Source of the DNA: Roseivivax sediminis
GTDB lineage: Bacteria; Pseudomonadota; Alphaproteobacteria; Rhodobacterales; Rhodobacteraceae
Assembly (NCBI RefSeq): GCF_900112685.1
Contig: NZ_FOMS01000013.1
Coordinates: 62,031-126,030, forward strand
Length of the DNA: 64,000 bases
Direction of reading: 5' to 3'
Shown here: positions 9,537 to 18,452 of the stretch, piece after piece
Layout of the letters: every line of letters begins with the position of its first letter
Position numbering within the stretch: position 1 is the stretch's first letter
The notes under the pieces: model-generated
The model's input: only the letters and a program-made list of their open reading frames with translations
Database searches by the model: none
What the model was told of the DNA's origin: nothing
Program-made: the position numbers and the translations under genes

Positions 9537-11407
9537 CCCCCGATCCCGGCTTCATGCCACCACGCGCACCGCTTGCGATGCGCGAACAGAGCTTCCGCAC
9601 CCGTCCCGAGGCGCCGCGCAAGCTGCCGCGTTGGCGGCTGTCCGACATCGCCTGGCGGCTCGGCGCCTTCGGCCCGGCGGTGGCGATCACGCTGTCGCTG
9701 ATCTTCGGGATCGCGCGCTGGTTCCGGTCGGGCGGCTTCACGGTTCAGGAAGGGCTCGTCGTCCTTCTGATCGGTTTCACCTTCATCTGGGTGTCGCTGT
9801 CGGTCTCGGCGGTGCTGATGGCGATGCTGCGGCTCTGGCTGGGGCGAACCCCCGCGCCCTCGGGGCCGCGGCCACGCCAGCGCATCGCGCTCCTGGTGCC
9901 GGTCTACAACGAATGCCCGTGGGAGGTGATGGGCAACGTCGCGGCGATGCGGCGCGAACTGGCGCAGGGGCCGCACGGCGACGACTACGCCTTCTTCATC
10001 CTCAGCGACACCGGCGACGAGGCCATCGCGGCGGCAGAGCGGCGCGCCGTCGCCGCCTTGCGCAGCGAGCCGGGCATCCACGTGCACTACCGCCGGCGGG
10101 CCGAGAACACCGACAAGAAGATCGGCAACATCAACGACTGGATCGCCGGCTGGGGCGCCGACTGGGACGCGATGGTCGTGCTCGACGCCGACAGCCTGAT
10201 GACCGGCGCGGGGCTGCGGATGCTGGCCGACGCACTGGCGCGGGATCCCGATGCGGGGCTGGTGCAGTCCTTCCCGGTGCTGATCTCGGCCGAGACGCTG
10301 TTCGGCCGGATGCAGCAATTCGCCACCTCGGTCTACGGCTGGCTTCTGGCCGAGGGGCTGGCGCTCTGGTCGCGGTCCGAAGGCAATTACTGGGGCCACA
10401 ACGCCATCATCCGCACCCGCGCCTTCGCCGACAGCGCGCGCCTGCCATACCTGCGCGGGCGCGGGGGGCGCGAGTCGCTTATCCTCAGCCACGATTTCGT
10501 GGAGGCGGGGATGCTGCGCCGCGCCGGCTGGGCGGTGCGCTTCCTGCCGCGCGCGGGCGGCTCCTTCGAAGAGACTCCGGCGACGCTGATCGACTACATC
10601 CTGCGCGACCGGCGCTGGTGCCAGGGCAACATGCAGCACCTGCGGCTCCTGCGCGCGCGCGGCTTCCACCCGATCTCGCGCTTTCACATGGTGCAGGGGG
10701 CCTTCGCCTACCTTCTGTCGCCGGCCTGGATCGTGCTGCTGGTCGTCTGGGCCATCTTCCTGCCGATGACGGCCGATGCGCCGGTGAGCTATTTCAGCAC
10801 CTCCAACCCGCTCTACCCGGTCTGGCCGCAGATGAGCCGGATCGACGGCGGCTGGTTCCTGCTGTTCATCTACACGATGCTGCTTCTGCCGAAGATCGCA
10901 GCGGCGGCGCTTCTGGCCGGCACGCGTGGGGTGGTGCGGCTTTACGGCGGGGCGGCGCGGTTCACGGCGACGACGCTGACCGAAATCGCGCTCGCCATCC
11001 TCTACGCGCCGATCCTGATGGTTCAGCAGAGCGTGGCGGTCCTGCGTGCGGCGTTCGGCAGGCCGAACCCCTGGGCACCGCAACGGCGCGGTCGCGCTGT
11101 TCATGGCTGGGCCACGCTGCTGCGCTTTCACTGGCTGGAGACGCTGCTGGGCGCGGGCATGCTGATCGGCATGGGGGCGGGTCTGTTGTCCCTTTGGCTC
11201 GCACCGGTTGCGGCCAGCCTGACGGCGGCGGTTGTGCTGTCGCGCCTCTCCGGCCTGCGCGTGTCCGAATGCCGGGTGGCGCCGCTGCGCCTCGAGACGC
11301 CGCTCAGCTTGCGCGAGCCGCGGGTGCAGACCCGCGCCCGTGCCGAGCGCGCCCGCCTGCGCGTGCTTATCGAGGCGCCGGAGGCGGCGTCCATTGCCGC
11401 CGAGTAG
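9524..11407 (+). CDS. opgH: glucan glucosyltransferase OpgH (GT2)
   Basis: A 627-residue inner-membrane glucosyltransferase that polymerises glucose from UDP-glucose into periplasmic glucans. The catalytic GT2 domain lies between membrane segments, with VLVPVYNE-like entry (LLVPVYNECPWE), VLDADSLM carrying the metal-binding acidic residues, and DRRWCQGN, the family (Q/R)xxRW acceptor motif. Two hydrophobic segments precede the domain (about residues 46-110) and several follow it. It is shorter than E. coli OpgH (847 residues), mostly at both termini. The start lies within opgG. No opgI is visible between opgG and opgH. Confidence 0.95.
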   Translation: MDRLTPDPGFMPPRAPLAMREQSFRTRPEAPRKLPRWRLSDIAWRLGAFGPAVAITLSLIFGIARWFRSGGFTVQEGLVVLLIGFTFIWVSLSVSAVLMAMLRLWLGRTPAPSGPRPRQRIALLVPVYNECPWEVMGNVAAMRRELAQGPHGDDYAFFILSDTGDEAIAAAERRAVAALRSEPGIHVHYRRRAENTDKKIGNINDWIAGWGADWDAMVVLDADSLMTGAGLRMLADALARDPDAGLVQSFPVLISAETLFGRMQQFATSVYGWLLAEGLALWSRSEGNYWGHNAIIRTRAFADSARLPYLRGRGGRESLILSHDFVEAGMLRRAGWAVRFLPRAGGSFEETPATLIDYILRDRRWCQGNMQHLRLLRARGFHPISRFHMVQGAFAYLLSPAWIVLLVVWAIFLPMTADAPVSYFSTSNPLYPVWPQMSRIDGGWFLLFIYTMLLLPKIAAAALLAGTRGVVRLYGGAARFTATTLTEIALAILYAPILMVQQSVAVLRAAFGRPNPWAPQRRGRAVHGWATLLRFHWLETLLGAGMLIGMGAGLLSLWLAPVAASLTAAVVLSRLSGLRVSECRVAPLRLETPLSLREPRVQTRARAERARLRVLIEAPEAASIAAE

Positions 11408-11522
11408 CGGTGCGAGTGTCTCAGGCCGTGGACGCATGCCCGCGGCGCGTCACATAGGGGGAGGGCGGGTGCAGCCGCGCCCCCGGCTTCGTCGTCCGTC
11501 GTCCATGTCGAAAGAGGTGCCC

Positions 11523-12371
11523 ATGCCCGTGCCGATCCTTCGCATCGCTGCGCTTGCCTGCCTCGGCGCCATGAGCGCCGTCGCCGCCGAAGCCGGCTGC
11601 GGCCCGGTGGCCGAGCCGTGTGAGGTCGAGGCCGGCACCTACCATGTGGAGCAGCCGGACATGCCCGCGGAGGGCGCCCCGGCGCTCATGTTCATTCATG
11701 GCTGGGGGGCATCCGGCGAAGGCACGCTGACCATGCGCGGCGTGGTCGAGACGGCGCTGGCGCGGGGTTACGCCGTGATCGCGCCGGACGGCATCCCGCG
11801 CGAAGGTCGATCGGGCAGAACCTGGGCGTTTCATCCGGACCGCCCGCAGCGTCGTGACGAGATCGCCTTCCTTACGGAGGTGCGCGACGACGCGGCAACG
11901 CGATTCGACCTCGATGCGGGCAAGATGCTGCTGGCGGGGTTCTCCATCGGCGGGTCGATGACCAGCTATCTCGCCTGTGCGGAGCCCGAGGCGTTCGCCG
12001 CCTACGCACCGGTATCGGGCAGCTTCTGGCGGCCGCATCCCGAGGGCTGCGCGGGCCCGGTGCGACTTCTGCACACACATGGCTGGCGTGACGGGACTGT
12101 GCCGCTCGAAGGACGGCTCCTGCGGGGCGAGAACCTCGAGGCTCCGGATGCGGTTGCGCAGGGAGATGTCTGGTACGCCATGGATCTCTGGCGCCAGGCG
12201 GGCGGGTGCCGTCTTCAGGCGGACACGTTCGGCGACGACGGGACCTATTGGCGCAAGGACTGGACCTCCTGCGTCGATGGCGCGAGGCTTGCATTCGCGC
12301 TCTTCGACGGCGGGCACGCCGTGCCGCCGGGTTGGGCGAGGATGGCGCTCGACTGGTTCGAGGCCCGCTGA
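11523..12371 (+). CDS. secreted PHB-depolymerase-like esterase (LpqC type)
   Basis: A 282-residue alpha/beta hydrolase. A signal peptide (MPVPILRIAALACLGAMSAVAAEA) precedes a compact catalytic domain with oxyanion-hole FIHGWG, nucleophile elbow GFSIGGS, the acid in HGWRDGTVPLEG and the histidine in FDGGHAVP. This matches the polyhydroxybutyrate-depolymerase-like/LpqC esterases, which hydrolyse polyesters or aromatic esters such as feruloyl esters. The ATG at 11523 is preceded by AAAGAGG five bases upstream. Paired cysteines suggest an oxidised periplasmic or extracellular protein. It follows opgH by 115 bases and may be read through from the opg operon. The natural ester is unknown. Confidence 0.8.
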   Translation: MPVPILRIAALACLGAMSAVAAEAGCGPVAEPCEVEAGTYHVEQPDMPAEGAPALMFIHGWGASGEGTLTMRGVVETALARGYAVIAPDGIPREGRSGRTWAFHPDRPQRRDEIAFLTEVRDDAATRFDLDAGKMLLAGFSIGGSMTSYLACAEPEAFAAYAPVSGSFWRPHPEGCAGPVRLLHTHGWRDGTVPLEGRLLRGENLEAPDAVAQGDVWYAMDLWRQAGGCRLQADTFGDDGTYWRKDWTSCVDGARLAFALFDGGHAVPPGWARMALDWFEAR

Positions 12372-12653
12372 GCGGGCGGGAGTCCGGCCCCTGTCGCCCC
12401 GTCCGGCAGGTCGCTGACGGCTTCGCATCGACCGACCCGCCGGAGGCAGTTTGTCCGCGGTCGAGGCCTATCGCGAGCGCCCGGACGCCTGGCGCCGGCT
12501 GGTACTGGGCGTGCCCGGGACGTCCGGTGTGCCCGGCTTTCCGCGACTTGGACCATGAGGCGCATTCCTTGGCCGGGCAAAGCGGAGGGAACATTAGCCA
12601 CTGTTAAGTCTGATGAATTTGTTCTCGGCGGTTCTCCGCGGACCGCCGGTTAA

Positions 12654-12682
12654 TTGACCATCCCACAAACATCAATTATCTT
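12654..12682 (+). promoter_or_regulatory. sigma-70-like promoter of the NRAMP-like gene
   Basis: TTGACC (12654-12659; 5 of 6 to consensus) is separated by 17 bases from TATCTT (12677-12682; 4 of 6). It sits in a locally AT-rich stretch in an otherwise GC-rich window. The predicted start of transcription is near 12689. Confidence 0.55.
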
Positions 12683-12695
12683 GCCACTTGGTGTG

Positions 12696-12713
12696 TGGTA
12701 TGCCAGCGTACCA
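12696..12713. promoter_or_regulatory. candidate operator, imperfect 18-base palindrome
   Basis: TGGTATGCC joined to AGCGTACCA: the half-sites TGGTAyGCy match at 7 of 9 positions. It begins about 7 bases after the predicted transcription start, a position where a repressor would block transcription. The regulator is unknown, and no regulator gene lies next to it. Confidence 0.4.
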
Positions 12714-12876
12714 GCGCGGGCTGTTCGGCGACGCGGTGTCGGCATTCGCGAATCGTCACCATGCCCCAAGACAACCGCATTCGCCCGACGGGGACGGCAT
12801 CACATTCGGCAAGACTTGATTCGCCGGATGCAGTCGTTTGTTGGGGGGACATGTTTCATGTCTGGGAGGACAAGAC

Positions 12877-14268
12877 TTGACTGACACTTTGACGAACCCC
12901 GGTGTCGCGGGTCCGAGCGCTTCGGACGACGACGCGCAACGGGGCAGCGACATCTACATCGACGCGCCGGGGACGACCCTGACCGACACCTGGAAGAACG
13001 CGGGTCCCGGCATCGCCGCCGCGATGACGGGGATCGGCGCCAGCCACATCATGCACGGGCCGACAGCGGGTGCGCAGTTCGGCTATGCGCTGCTTTGGAT
13101 CGTCCCCGTCGCCTACATCCTGAAGTACTGCTGTTTCGAGTTTGCCCACCGCTACACGATGGTGAAGGGCGAGACGATCATGAACGCCTATGCGCGTCTC
13201 GGCAAATGGCCGTTCTGGTACCTGGGCTTCCAATCGCTGGCCAACACATTCGGCATCGCCGGCCGTGCCCTGGGTTGCGGCGCGATGCTCTGGGCCGCGT
13301 TCCCGATCATGCCGCTCGAAGCCTGGTCGATGCTCGTCCTGCTGGTGACGATCGCCATCCTGTGGCTCGGCAAGTACAGCGTGTTCGAAGGCATCGTGAA
13401 GGTCGCGATCATCGTCTTCGCGCTGTCGTCGTTCGTCGCCTTCGCGCTGCAGGCGCCGCCCGCCGCCGACTACCTGTCGCGGCTGCTGCCGACCCTGCCA
13501 CCTGCCGGTGCGATGATCCTCTTCGGGTCGATGTTCGGGTACTTCCCGACCACGACCGAGGTCTCGGCGATGCAGTCGAACTGGGCCGTCGATAAGAAAA
13601 GCGGCATGGTCTACGTCAAGGAAATGCGGGCCAAGGGGTACAAGGTCGAGGTTCACCCCGACTACATGAAGAACTCCATGACCCTGTACCGTCGCGACAT
13701 GAACGTGTCCTACATCGTCGCCGCTCTGACCGGCATGGTGTTCGTGATCGTCGGTGCCGTCGTGCTGAACCCGATCGGCCTCGTTCCCGAAGGCCGCGAG
13801 ATGGGCGTGACCATCGCACGCATCTACACCGACACGTTCGGCGCCTGGGTGTTCCCGATCATCATCGCCGGCGGCATCGCCGCGCTGTTCTCGACCGTCT
13901 TCACCTATTTCGACGGTCAGGCCCGCGTGTTCGAGGAATGCTGCGTCCGCCTGAAGACCGACTGGGACAAGCCGACGACGCGCAAGCTGATCAACCGGGG
14001 CTTCCAGGTGCTCTGGGTCATCGGCGGTGCGGCCGTGATGTTCGGCATGCCCAAGCCGATCGTCGTCGTGCAGGCTGCGTCGATCCTCGCGCTGATCTTC
14101 TCGCCGATCATCTACTGGATGACGATCAAGGCGGTCACGGACGGCTTCGAGACGCCCGAAGAGCGTGAGCACATGCCCGGTAAGTTCATGCTGGGTCTGG
14201 CTTGGACCGGGACCATCGGGCTGGCAATCGTCTCGATCTACGTGCTGATCGCGATGGCCATCGCTTAA
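12877..14268 (+). CDS. divergent NRAMP-superfamily transporter
   Basis: A 463-residue membrane protein with about eleven hydrophobic segments and an NRAMP-like scaffold (QFGYALLW after helix 1, then HRYTMVKGETIM). The canonical metal-binding motifs are altered. Where NRAMPs have DPGN in helix 1, this protein has TGIGASHIMHGPTAG (about 51-65). Where helix 6 normally has MPH, it has GYFPTTTEVSAMQ (about 222-234). It probably belongs to a non-canonical NRAMP clade, and its cation is uncertain. I choose TTG 12877 because GGGAGGA lies six bases upstream and no ATG fits the frame. An insertion rich in charged residues (KKSGMVYVKEMRAKGYKV) lies between helices. A strong terminator follows. Confidence 0.75.
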   Translation: MTDTLTNPGVAGPSASDDDAQRGSDIYIDAPGTTLTDTWKNAGPGIAAAMTGIGASHIMHGPTAGAQFGYALLWIVPVAYILKYCCFEFAHRYTMVKGETIMNAYARLGKWPFWYLGFQSLANTFGIAGRALGCGAMLWAAFPIMPLEAWSMLVLLVTIAILWLGKYSVFEGIVKVAIIVFALSSFVAFALQAPPAADYLSRLLPTLPPAGAMILFGSMFGYFPTTTEVSAMQSNWAVDKKSGMVYVKEMRAKGYKVEVHPDYMKNSMTLYRRDMNVSYIVAALTGMVFVIVGAVVLNPIGLVPEGREMGVTIARIYTDTFGAWVFPIIIAGGIAALFSTVFTYFDGQARVFEECCVRLKTDWDKPTTRKLINRGFQVLWVIGGAAVMFGMPKPIVVVQAASILALIFSPIIYWMTIKAVTDGFETPEEREHMPGKFMLGLAWTGTIGLAIVSIYVLIAMAIA

Positions 14269-14291
14269 GCTGAGATCCCTGAAAAAAGTGG

Positions 14292-14325
14292 CGCCGCGCC
14301 GGGAGAGGTCCCGGCGCGGCGTTTT
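14292..14325. terminator. bidirectional rho-independent terminator
   Basis: A perfect 13-base-pair stem (14292-14304 with 14309-14321) with a GAGG loop is followed by TTTT on the right and preceded by an A run (14282-14287) on the left. It lies between the convergent NRAMP-like gene and the opp operon and can serve both. Confidence 0.92.
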
Positions 14326-14370
14326 CTAATCGGAAGTGTGGCGACGTGGCTGGCGCCGCACGGTCGCGCT

Positions 14371-15372
14371 TCAGGCCACCTCCTCGGCGGTCAGGCGGCC
14401 GGGAAAGAGGCAGGCGCATTGGTGCCGGCCGCGCCCGGGCTGCGGCACCTCCTCGGCGCAGGCGGCTTCGGCGCGCGGGCAGCGGGTGCGAAAGACGCAG
14501 CCCGAGGGCGGCGCCATCGGTGAGGGCAGATCGCCGTGCAGCGGGATGATCGTCTTTTCGCGCTCGATCACCGGGTCCGGGACTGGCACCGCCGACATGA
14601 GCGCTTGCGTGTATGGGTGCTGCGGGTCGGCATAAAGAAGCTCCGACGGTGCCTTTTCCATCATCCGGCCGAGATAGAGCACCATCACCTCGTCCGAGAT
14701 GTGCTTCACCACCGACAGGTCGTGCGCGATGAAGATCATCGCGAGGCCGAGGTCGCTCTGAAGCTCCTGCAGAAGCTCGATCACCTGCGCCTGGATAGAC
14801 ACGTCGAGCGCCGAGACCGGCTCGTCGCAGATCAGCAGCTTGGGCTCCACGATCAGCGCGCGGGCGATGCCGATGCGCTGGCATTGCCCGCCCGAGAACT
14901 CGTGCGGGTAGCGGTTGATCATCTGCGGCAGCAGGCCGACGCGGTCCATCATGTCGCGCACACGTGTTTTCACCTCGTCCCGGCCGAGGTCGGGGCGATG
15001 GGTGCGCAGCGGCTCCGCAATGATCTGGCCCAGCGTCATGCGCGGGTTGAGCGAGGCCAGCGGGTCCTGGAAGATCATCTGGATCTCGGAGCGGTAGCGC
15101 TTCATCCGCGACGGCGATAGCGCCAGAAGATCGTCGCTGCCCTGCCAGATCACCTGGCCCTCGGCCGGGGCCATCTGGATCAGCGCGCGCGCCAAGGTGG
15201 ACTTGCCGCAGCCCGATTCGCCGACGATTCCGAGCGTCTGGCCGGGCATGAGATCGAAGCTCACCCCGTTCACGGCGTGCAAGTGGCGCGGCGCCGTCCA
15301 CGGCATGTCGCCGGGCCGGGTGATCCGGAAGCGAACGTTCACGTCACGCGCGGAAATCAGTGGCGTGGTCAT
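14371..15372 (-). CDS. oppF: oligopeptide ABC transporter ATPase, OppF/DppF type
   Basis: A 333-residue cytoplasmic ATPase of a peptide importer. It shows Walker A GESGCGKS, a Q-loop at IFQDPLASLNPR, signature FSGGQCQR, Walker B LLICDEP, and the D-loop SALDVS. The C-terminal OppF/DppF extension contains three cysteines in CVFRTRCPRAEAACAEE, which in this family can hold an Fe-S cluster. Its ATG overlaps the oppD stop as ATGA. It is the last gene of the leftward opp operon and ends just before the shared terminator. Confidence 0.93.
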   Translation of the reverse strand: MTTPLISARDVNVRFRITRPGDMPWTAPRHLHAVNGVSFDLMPGQTLGIVGESGCGKSTLARALIQMAPAEGQVIWQGSDDLLALSPSRMKRYRSEIQMIFQDPLASLNPRMTLGQIIAEPLRTHRPDLGRDEVKTRVRDMMDRVGLLPQMINRYPHEFSGGQCQRIGIARALIVEPKLLICDEPVSALDVSIQAQVIELLQELQSDLGLAMIFIAHDLSVVKHISDEVMVLYLGRMMEKAPSELLYADPQHPYTQALMSAVPVPDPVIEREKTIIPLHGDLPSPMAPPSGCVFRTRCPRAEAACAEEVPQPGRGRHQCACLFPGRLTAEEVA

Positions 15373-16337
15373 GCGGCGACCTCCTTCACGGGGCGGTGAC
15401 AGGCGCGCTCGCGGGCCTCGCCGGCTGGGGCGAGGGGCGGCATCACCGCGCAATCCTCGTCGGCGAAGGCGCAACGCGGCCGGAACGGGCAGCCGGACGG
15501 CGGGCGCGCCATGTTCGGCGGGTTGCCGGGGATCGCCTGCATCGTCTCCTGACCCCGGTCGACGCGCGGCACGGCCTGCAGAAGCCCGCGCGTATAGGGG
15601 TGCGTCGGCTGGGCAAAGATCGGATGGACGGGCGCGCGCTCCATCACCTTGCCACCGTACATCACCGTCACACGCTCGCAGAAGCCGGCGACCACGCCGA
15701 GATCGTGCGTGATGAGCATGGTTGCCATGCCGAACTCGGCCTGCAATTCCTGCAGGAGGCGCATGATCTGCGCCTGAACGGTGACGTCGAGGGCGGTGGT
15801 CGGCTCGTCCGCGATCAGAAGGTCGGGCTGGCACAGCAGCGACATGGCGATCATCACCCGCTGGCGCATCCCGCCCGAGAATTCGTGCGGGTAGAGCCGG
15901 ATGCGGTCCTTCGCGCCGGGGATGCGCACGGCGTCGAGCATCCGCACCGCCTCGGCCAATGCGGCGCGCTTGCCAAGACCCTTGTGCAGCATCAGCACCT
16001 CGGCCATCTGGTCGGAGATGCGCATGTAGGGGTTCAGCGACGTCATCGGATCCTGGAAGATGATTGCGATGCGCTCGGCGCGGATGCGGTTGAGCGTGCG
16101 CGCGGGGGCGTTCAGGATTTCCTCCCCGTCGAAACGGATGGAGCCGGAGGCGCGGCCGTTCTTCGCCAGCAGGCCGAGTGTCGCAAAGGCGGTCTGGGAC
16201 TTGCCCGAACCGCTTTCGCCGACGATGCCCAGCGTCTCGCCGCGGTCGAGCGTCAGCGACAGGCCGTTGACGGCGTGAACTTCGCCGTCGCCGGTATCGA
16301 AGGACACGTTCAGGTCGTCGATCTCGAGAAGGGGCAT
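15369..16337 (-). CDS. oppD: oligopeptide ABC transporter ATPase, OppD type
   Basis: A 322-residue ATPase partner of OppF. Walker A is GESGSGKS, the signature is FSGGMRQR, and Walker B is [14 protein letters not shown]. The C-terminal [14 protein letters not shown] segment is the OppD/DppD extension. I start at 16337 ([13 protein letters not shown]); in-frame codons further upstream would add a Pro/Arg-rich stretch unlike the family. A 127-base GC-rich gap separates it from oppC, and its stop overlaps oppF. Confidence 0.93.
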   Translation of the reverse strand: MPLLEIDDLNVSFDTGDGEVHAVNGLSLTLDRGETLGIVGESGSGKSQTAFATLGLLAKNGRASGSIRFDGEEILNAPARTLNRIRAERIAIIFQDPMTSLNPYMRISDQMAEVLMLHKGLGKRAALAEAVRMLDAVRIPGAKDRIRLYPHEFSGGMRQRVMIAMSLLCQPDLLIADEPTTALDVTVQAQIMRLLQELQAEFGMATMLITHDLGVVAGFCERVTVMYGGKVMERAPVHPIFAQPTHPYTRGLLQAVPRVDRGQETMQAIPGNPPNMARPPSGCPFRPRCAFADEDCAVMPPLAPAGEARERACHRPVKEVAA

Positions 16338-16464
16338 GTCAGGGGGCCTCCTGGCGGTGCGGGTCGTGGTGTGGGGCCGGGCTGCGCCGCCCCGGGGGGG
16401 CGGGCCGGCGCTGCCCGGCGTAGCCGCCGGGCGGGCGCGTCGATCGCGCGGGTGCCCTGCATCC

Positions 16465-17391
16465 TCACCGATCCTTCGGGTCAAGGGCGTCGCGCAGCCC
16501 GTCGCCCACGAAGAAGAAGCCGAAGAGCGTCAGGCAGAAGAACAGGAGCGGAAAGGCAAGCTGCCAGATCGTGCCGTAGGCCATGGTCGACGCGCCCTGC
16601 GAGATCAGTGCGCCGAGCGAGGTCAACGGCTCCTGCACGCCGAGGCCGAGAAACGAGATGAAACTCTCCGTCAGGATCATCAGCGGTACCAGAAGCGTCG
16701 CGTAGACGGCGATCACCCCCAGCAGGTTCGGCACGATGTGGCGGCGGATGATGGTCACGCCCGAGACGCCCGTCGCTCGCGCCGCCTCGATGAACTCGCG
16801 GTTCTTGAGGCTGAGCGTCTGGCCCCGGACGATCCGGCTCATCTCCAGCCAGGAGATCAGGCCGAGCCCGACGAACAGCGCCGTCATCGACCGGCCGTAC
16901 ATCACCAGGATCAGGATCAGCACGAACATGTACGGTATCGCCATCAGGATATCGACCGCGCGCATCATCGCCGCGTCGACGCGTCCGCCGACATATCCCG
17001 CCGTCGCGCCGTACATCGTGCCGACCACCACCGCGACGAGCGCGCCGACAAGGCCCACCATGAGCGACACCTGCGTGCCCTGAACGGTGCGCGCGTAAAG
17101 ATCGCGGCCAAGCTCGTCCACGCCGAAATAATGCCCGTTTTCCAGCGACGGGCCGCCCTCCTGCGCGACGACGCCCATGACGTTGTAATCGAGCTCTTCG
17201 TTGGACCACTGGGCGAGGTATCCGCCGAAGAGGGCGAAGAGCGTGACGAAGACCAGAAGGACCAGCCCCACCATCGCCGCCTTGTTGGACAGGAAGCGCC
17301 GCCGCGCATCGGCCCAGAGCGAGCGGCCCGCGACCTCGTCCTCGCCCATCCGTTCGGCGATCGCTTCCATGCGTTCGGAATCGTAGACCAT
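16465..17391 (-). CDS. oppC: peptide ABC transporter permease, OppC/DppC type
   Basis: A 308-residue inner-membrane permease with a cytoplasmic N-terminal extension, a first membrane span near residues 38-58 and five more spans in the permease core. The EAA-type loop that contacts the ATPase is visible at EFIEAARATGVSGVTIIRRH. GVDELGRDLYAR is the conserved OppC/DppC block before the permease domain. It begins 4 bases after oppB. Confidence 0.93.
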   Translation of the reverse strand: MVYDSERMEAIAERMGEDEVAGRSLWADARRRFLSNKAAMVGLVLLVFVTLFALFGGYLAQWSNEELDYNVMGVVAQEGGPSLENGHYFGVDELGRDLYARTVQGTQVSLMVGLVGALVAVVVGTMYGATAGYVGGRVDAAMMRAVDILMAIPYMFVLILILVMYGRSMTALFVGLGLISWLEMSRIVRGQTLSLKNREFIEAARATGVSGVTIIRRHIVPNLLGVIAVYATLLVPLMILTESFISFLGLGVQEPLTSLGALISQGASTMAYGTIWQLAFPLLFFCLTLFGFFFVGDGLRDALDPKDR

Positions 17392-17395
17392 GGGC

Positions 17396-18319
17396 TCAGT
17401 ACCGGATCTTGGGGTCGATCCACCCGTAAAGGATGTCGACCACGAGGTTGAACAGGATCGTCAGCGTGCCCATCAGGATCGTCACCCCCATCATCACCGC
17501 ATAGTCGCGGTTGAGCGCCGAATCGACGAAGGCCTTCCCGATGCCGCCGGTGGAGAAGTAGACGTCCACCACCACGGACCCGGTGATCATCCCCACGAAG
17601 GCCGGCCCGAGATAGGAGATCACCGGCAGCATCGCGGGTTTCAGCGCATGGCGCAGGATCACCCGCCGCTCGGGCAGGCCCTTGGCCCGCGCCGTGCGGA
17701 TATGGTTCATGTTCAGCGTCTCCAGCATCGAGGACCGGGTGATCCGCGCGATGGAGGCCATGAACGATGTCGACAGCGCGATCACCGGCATGACCAGGTA
17801 TTCCCACTGGCCGCCCTGCCAGCCGCCGCCCGGCAGCCAGCCGAGCCAGAGCGTGAAGGTCAGCACCAGGATCGGGGCCATCACGAAGTTCGGCAGCACC
17901 TGCGCGCCGATCGAGACGCCCACCGCGAAATAATCGAGGACGGAGTTCTGCCTGATCGCCGCAACGACGCCGAGCGTGACGCCGACGACCACCGCGACGA
18001 TGAAGGACAGTATCCCGTAGGTCAGCGTGACCGGAAAGCCCTGCGCGATGATCTCGTTCACCGTGCGGTCCTTGTAGATGAAGGACGGGCCGAAATCGAA
18101 CTCGGTCACGATGCCCCAGATATAAGTGAAGATCTGGCGCCAGAGCGGCTGGTCCAGCCCGTACTTGGCGTTGAGGTTCGCCAGCACCTCGGGCGGCAAT
18201 TCGCGTTCGGACGTGAACGGCCCGCCGGGCGCGGCGTGCATCAGCACGAAGGACACCACGATCAGGATAAGGAGCGTCGGCACCGCGATGGCAAGACGCT
18301 TGAACGTATAGGACAGCAT
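17396..18319 (-). CDS. oppB: peptide ABC transporter permease, OppB/DppB type
   Basis: A 307-residue permease with six predicted spans. The start MLSYTFKRLAIAVPTLLILI is standard for OppB/DppB, as are HAAPGGPF and the EAA loop ARAKGLPERRVILRHAL. I set the start at 18319, since in-frame upstream sequence does not match the family. It is separated from oppA by 133 bases containing a strong hairpin. Its partner is OppC. Confidence 0.93.
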   Translation of the reverse strand: MLSYTFKRLAIAVPTLLILIVVSFVLMHAAPGGPFTSERELPPEVLANLNAKYGLDQPLWRQIFTYIWGIVTEFDFGPSFIYKDRTVNEIIAQGFPVTLTYGILSFIVAVVVGVTLGVVAAIRQNSVLDYFAVGVSIGAQVLPNFVMAPILVLTFTLWLGWLPGGGWQGGQWEYLVMPVIALSTSFMASIARITRSSMLETLNMNHIRTARAKGLPERRVILRHALKPAMLPVISYLGPAFVGMITGSVVVDVYFSTGGIGKAFVDSALNRDYAVMMGVTILMGTLTILFNLVVDILYGWIDPKIRY

Positions 18320-18419
18320 GGGCGGCTCCCCGGAGGCTGGGCGACGCGGCGGTGAAGCGGTCAATCGACGGAAGGTAGCGCGGTGCGGCCGGCTGGCAGC
18401 CCCGCGGGCGGGGCCGGAG

Positions 18420-18445
18420 CGGGGCGCCCGGGCAGGGGCGCCCCG
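18420..18445. terminator. intercistronic hairpin between oppA and oppB
   Basis: A perfect 10-base-pair stem (18420-18429 with 18436-18445) with a GGGCAG loop lies 7 bases past the oppA stop. There is no T run on the transcript strand, so I read it as a partial terminator or RNA-stabilising structure that lets oppA, the binding protein, be expressed more than the permease genes. Confidence 0.6.
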
Positions 18446-18452
18446 TGCGGCG

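Larger units (their letters stand above)
12372..12876 (+). other. 505-base intergenic region before the NRAMP-like gene
   Basis: No convincing gene is present. The left half is GC-rich with coding-like composition but no supported reading frame. From about 12590 the sequence becomes AT-richer and holds a sigma-70-like promoter (12654-12682) and an imperfect palindrome (12696-12713). The predicted 5' leader is about 190 bases; I could not match it to a known riboswitch class by eye. Confidence 0.6.

Noticed and set aside
12761..12880. 39-codon frame overlapping the start of the NRAMP-like gene
   Set aside because: It has an ATG but no ribosome-binding site and no recognisable features; its stop overlaps the TTG start, which may be chance.
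16338..16464. Extra gene between oppC and oppD
   Set aside because: The 127-base gap is GC-rich with short inverted repeats but no supported reading frame; extending oppD upstream gives Pro/Arg-rich sequence unlike the family.
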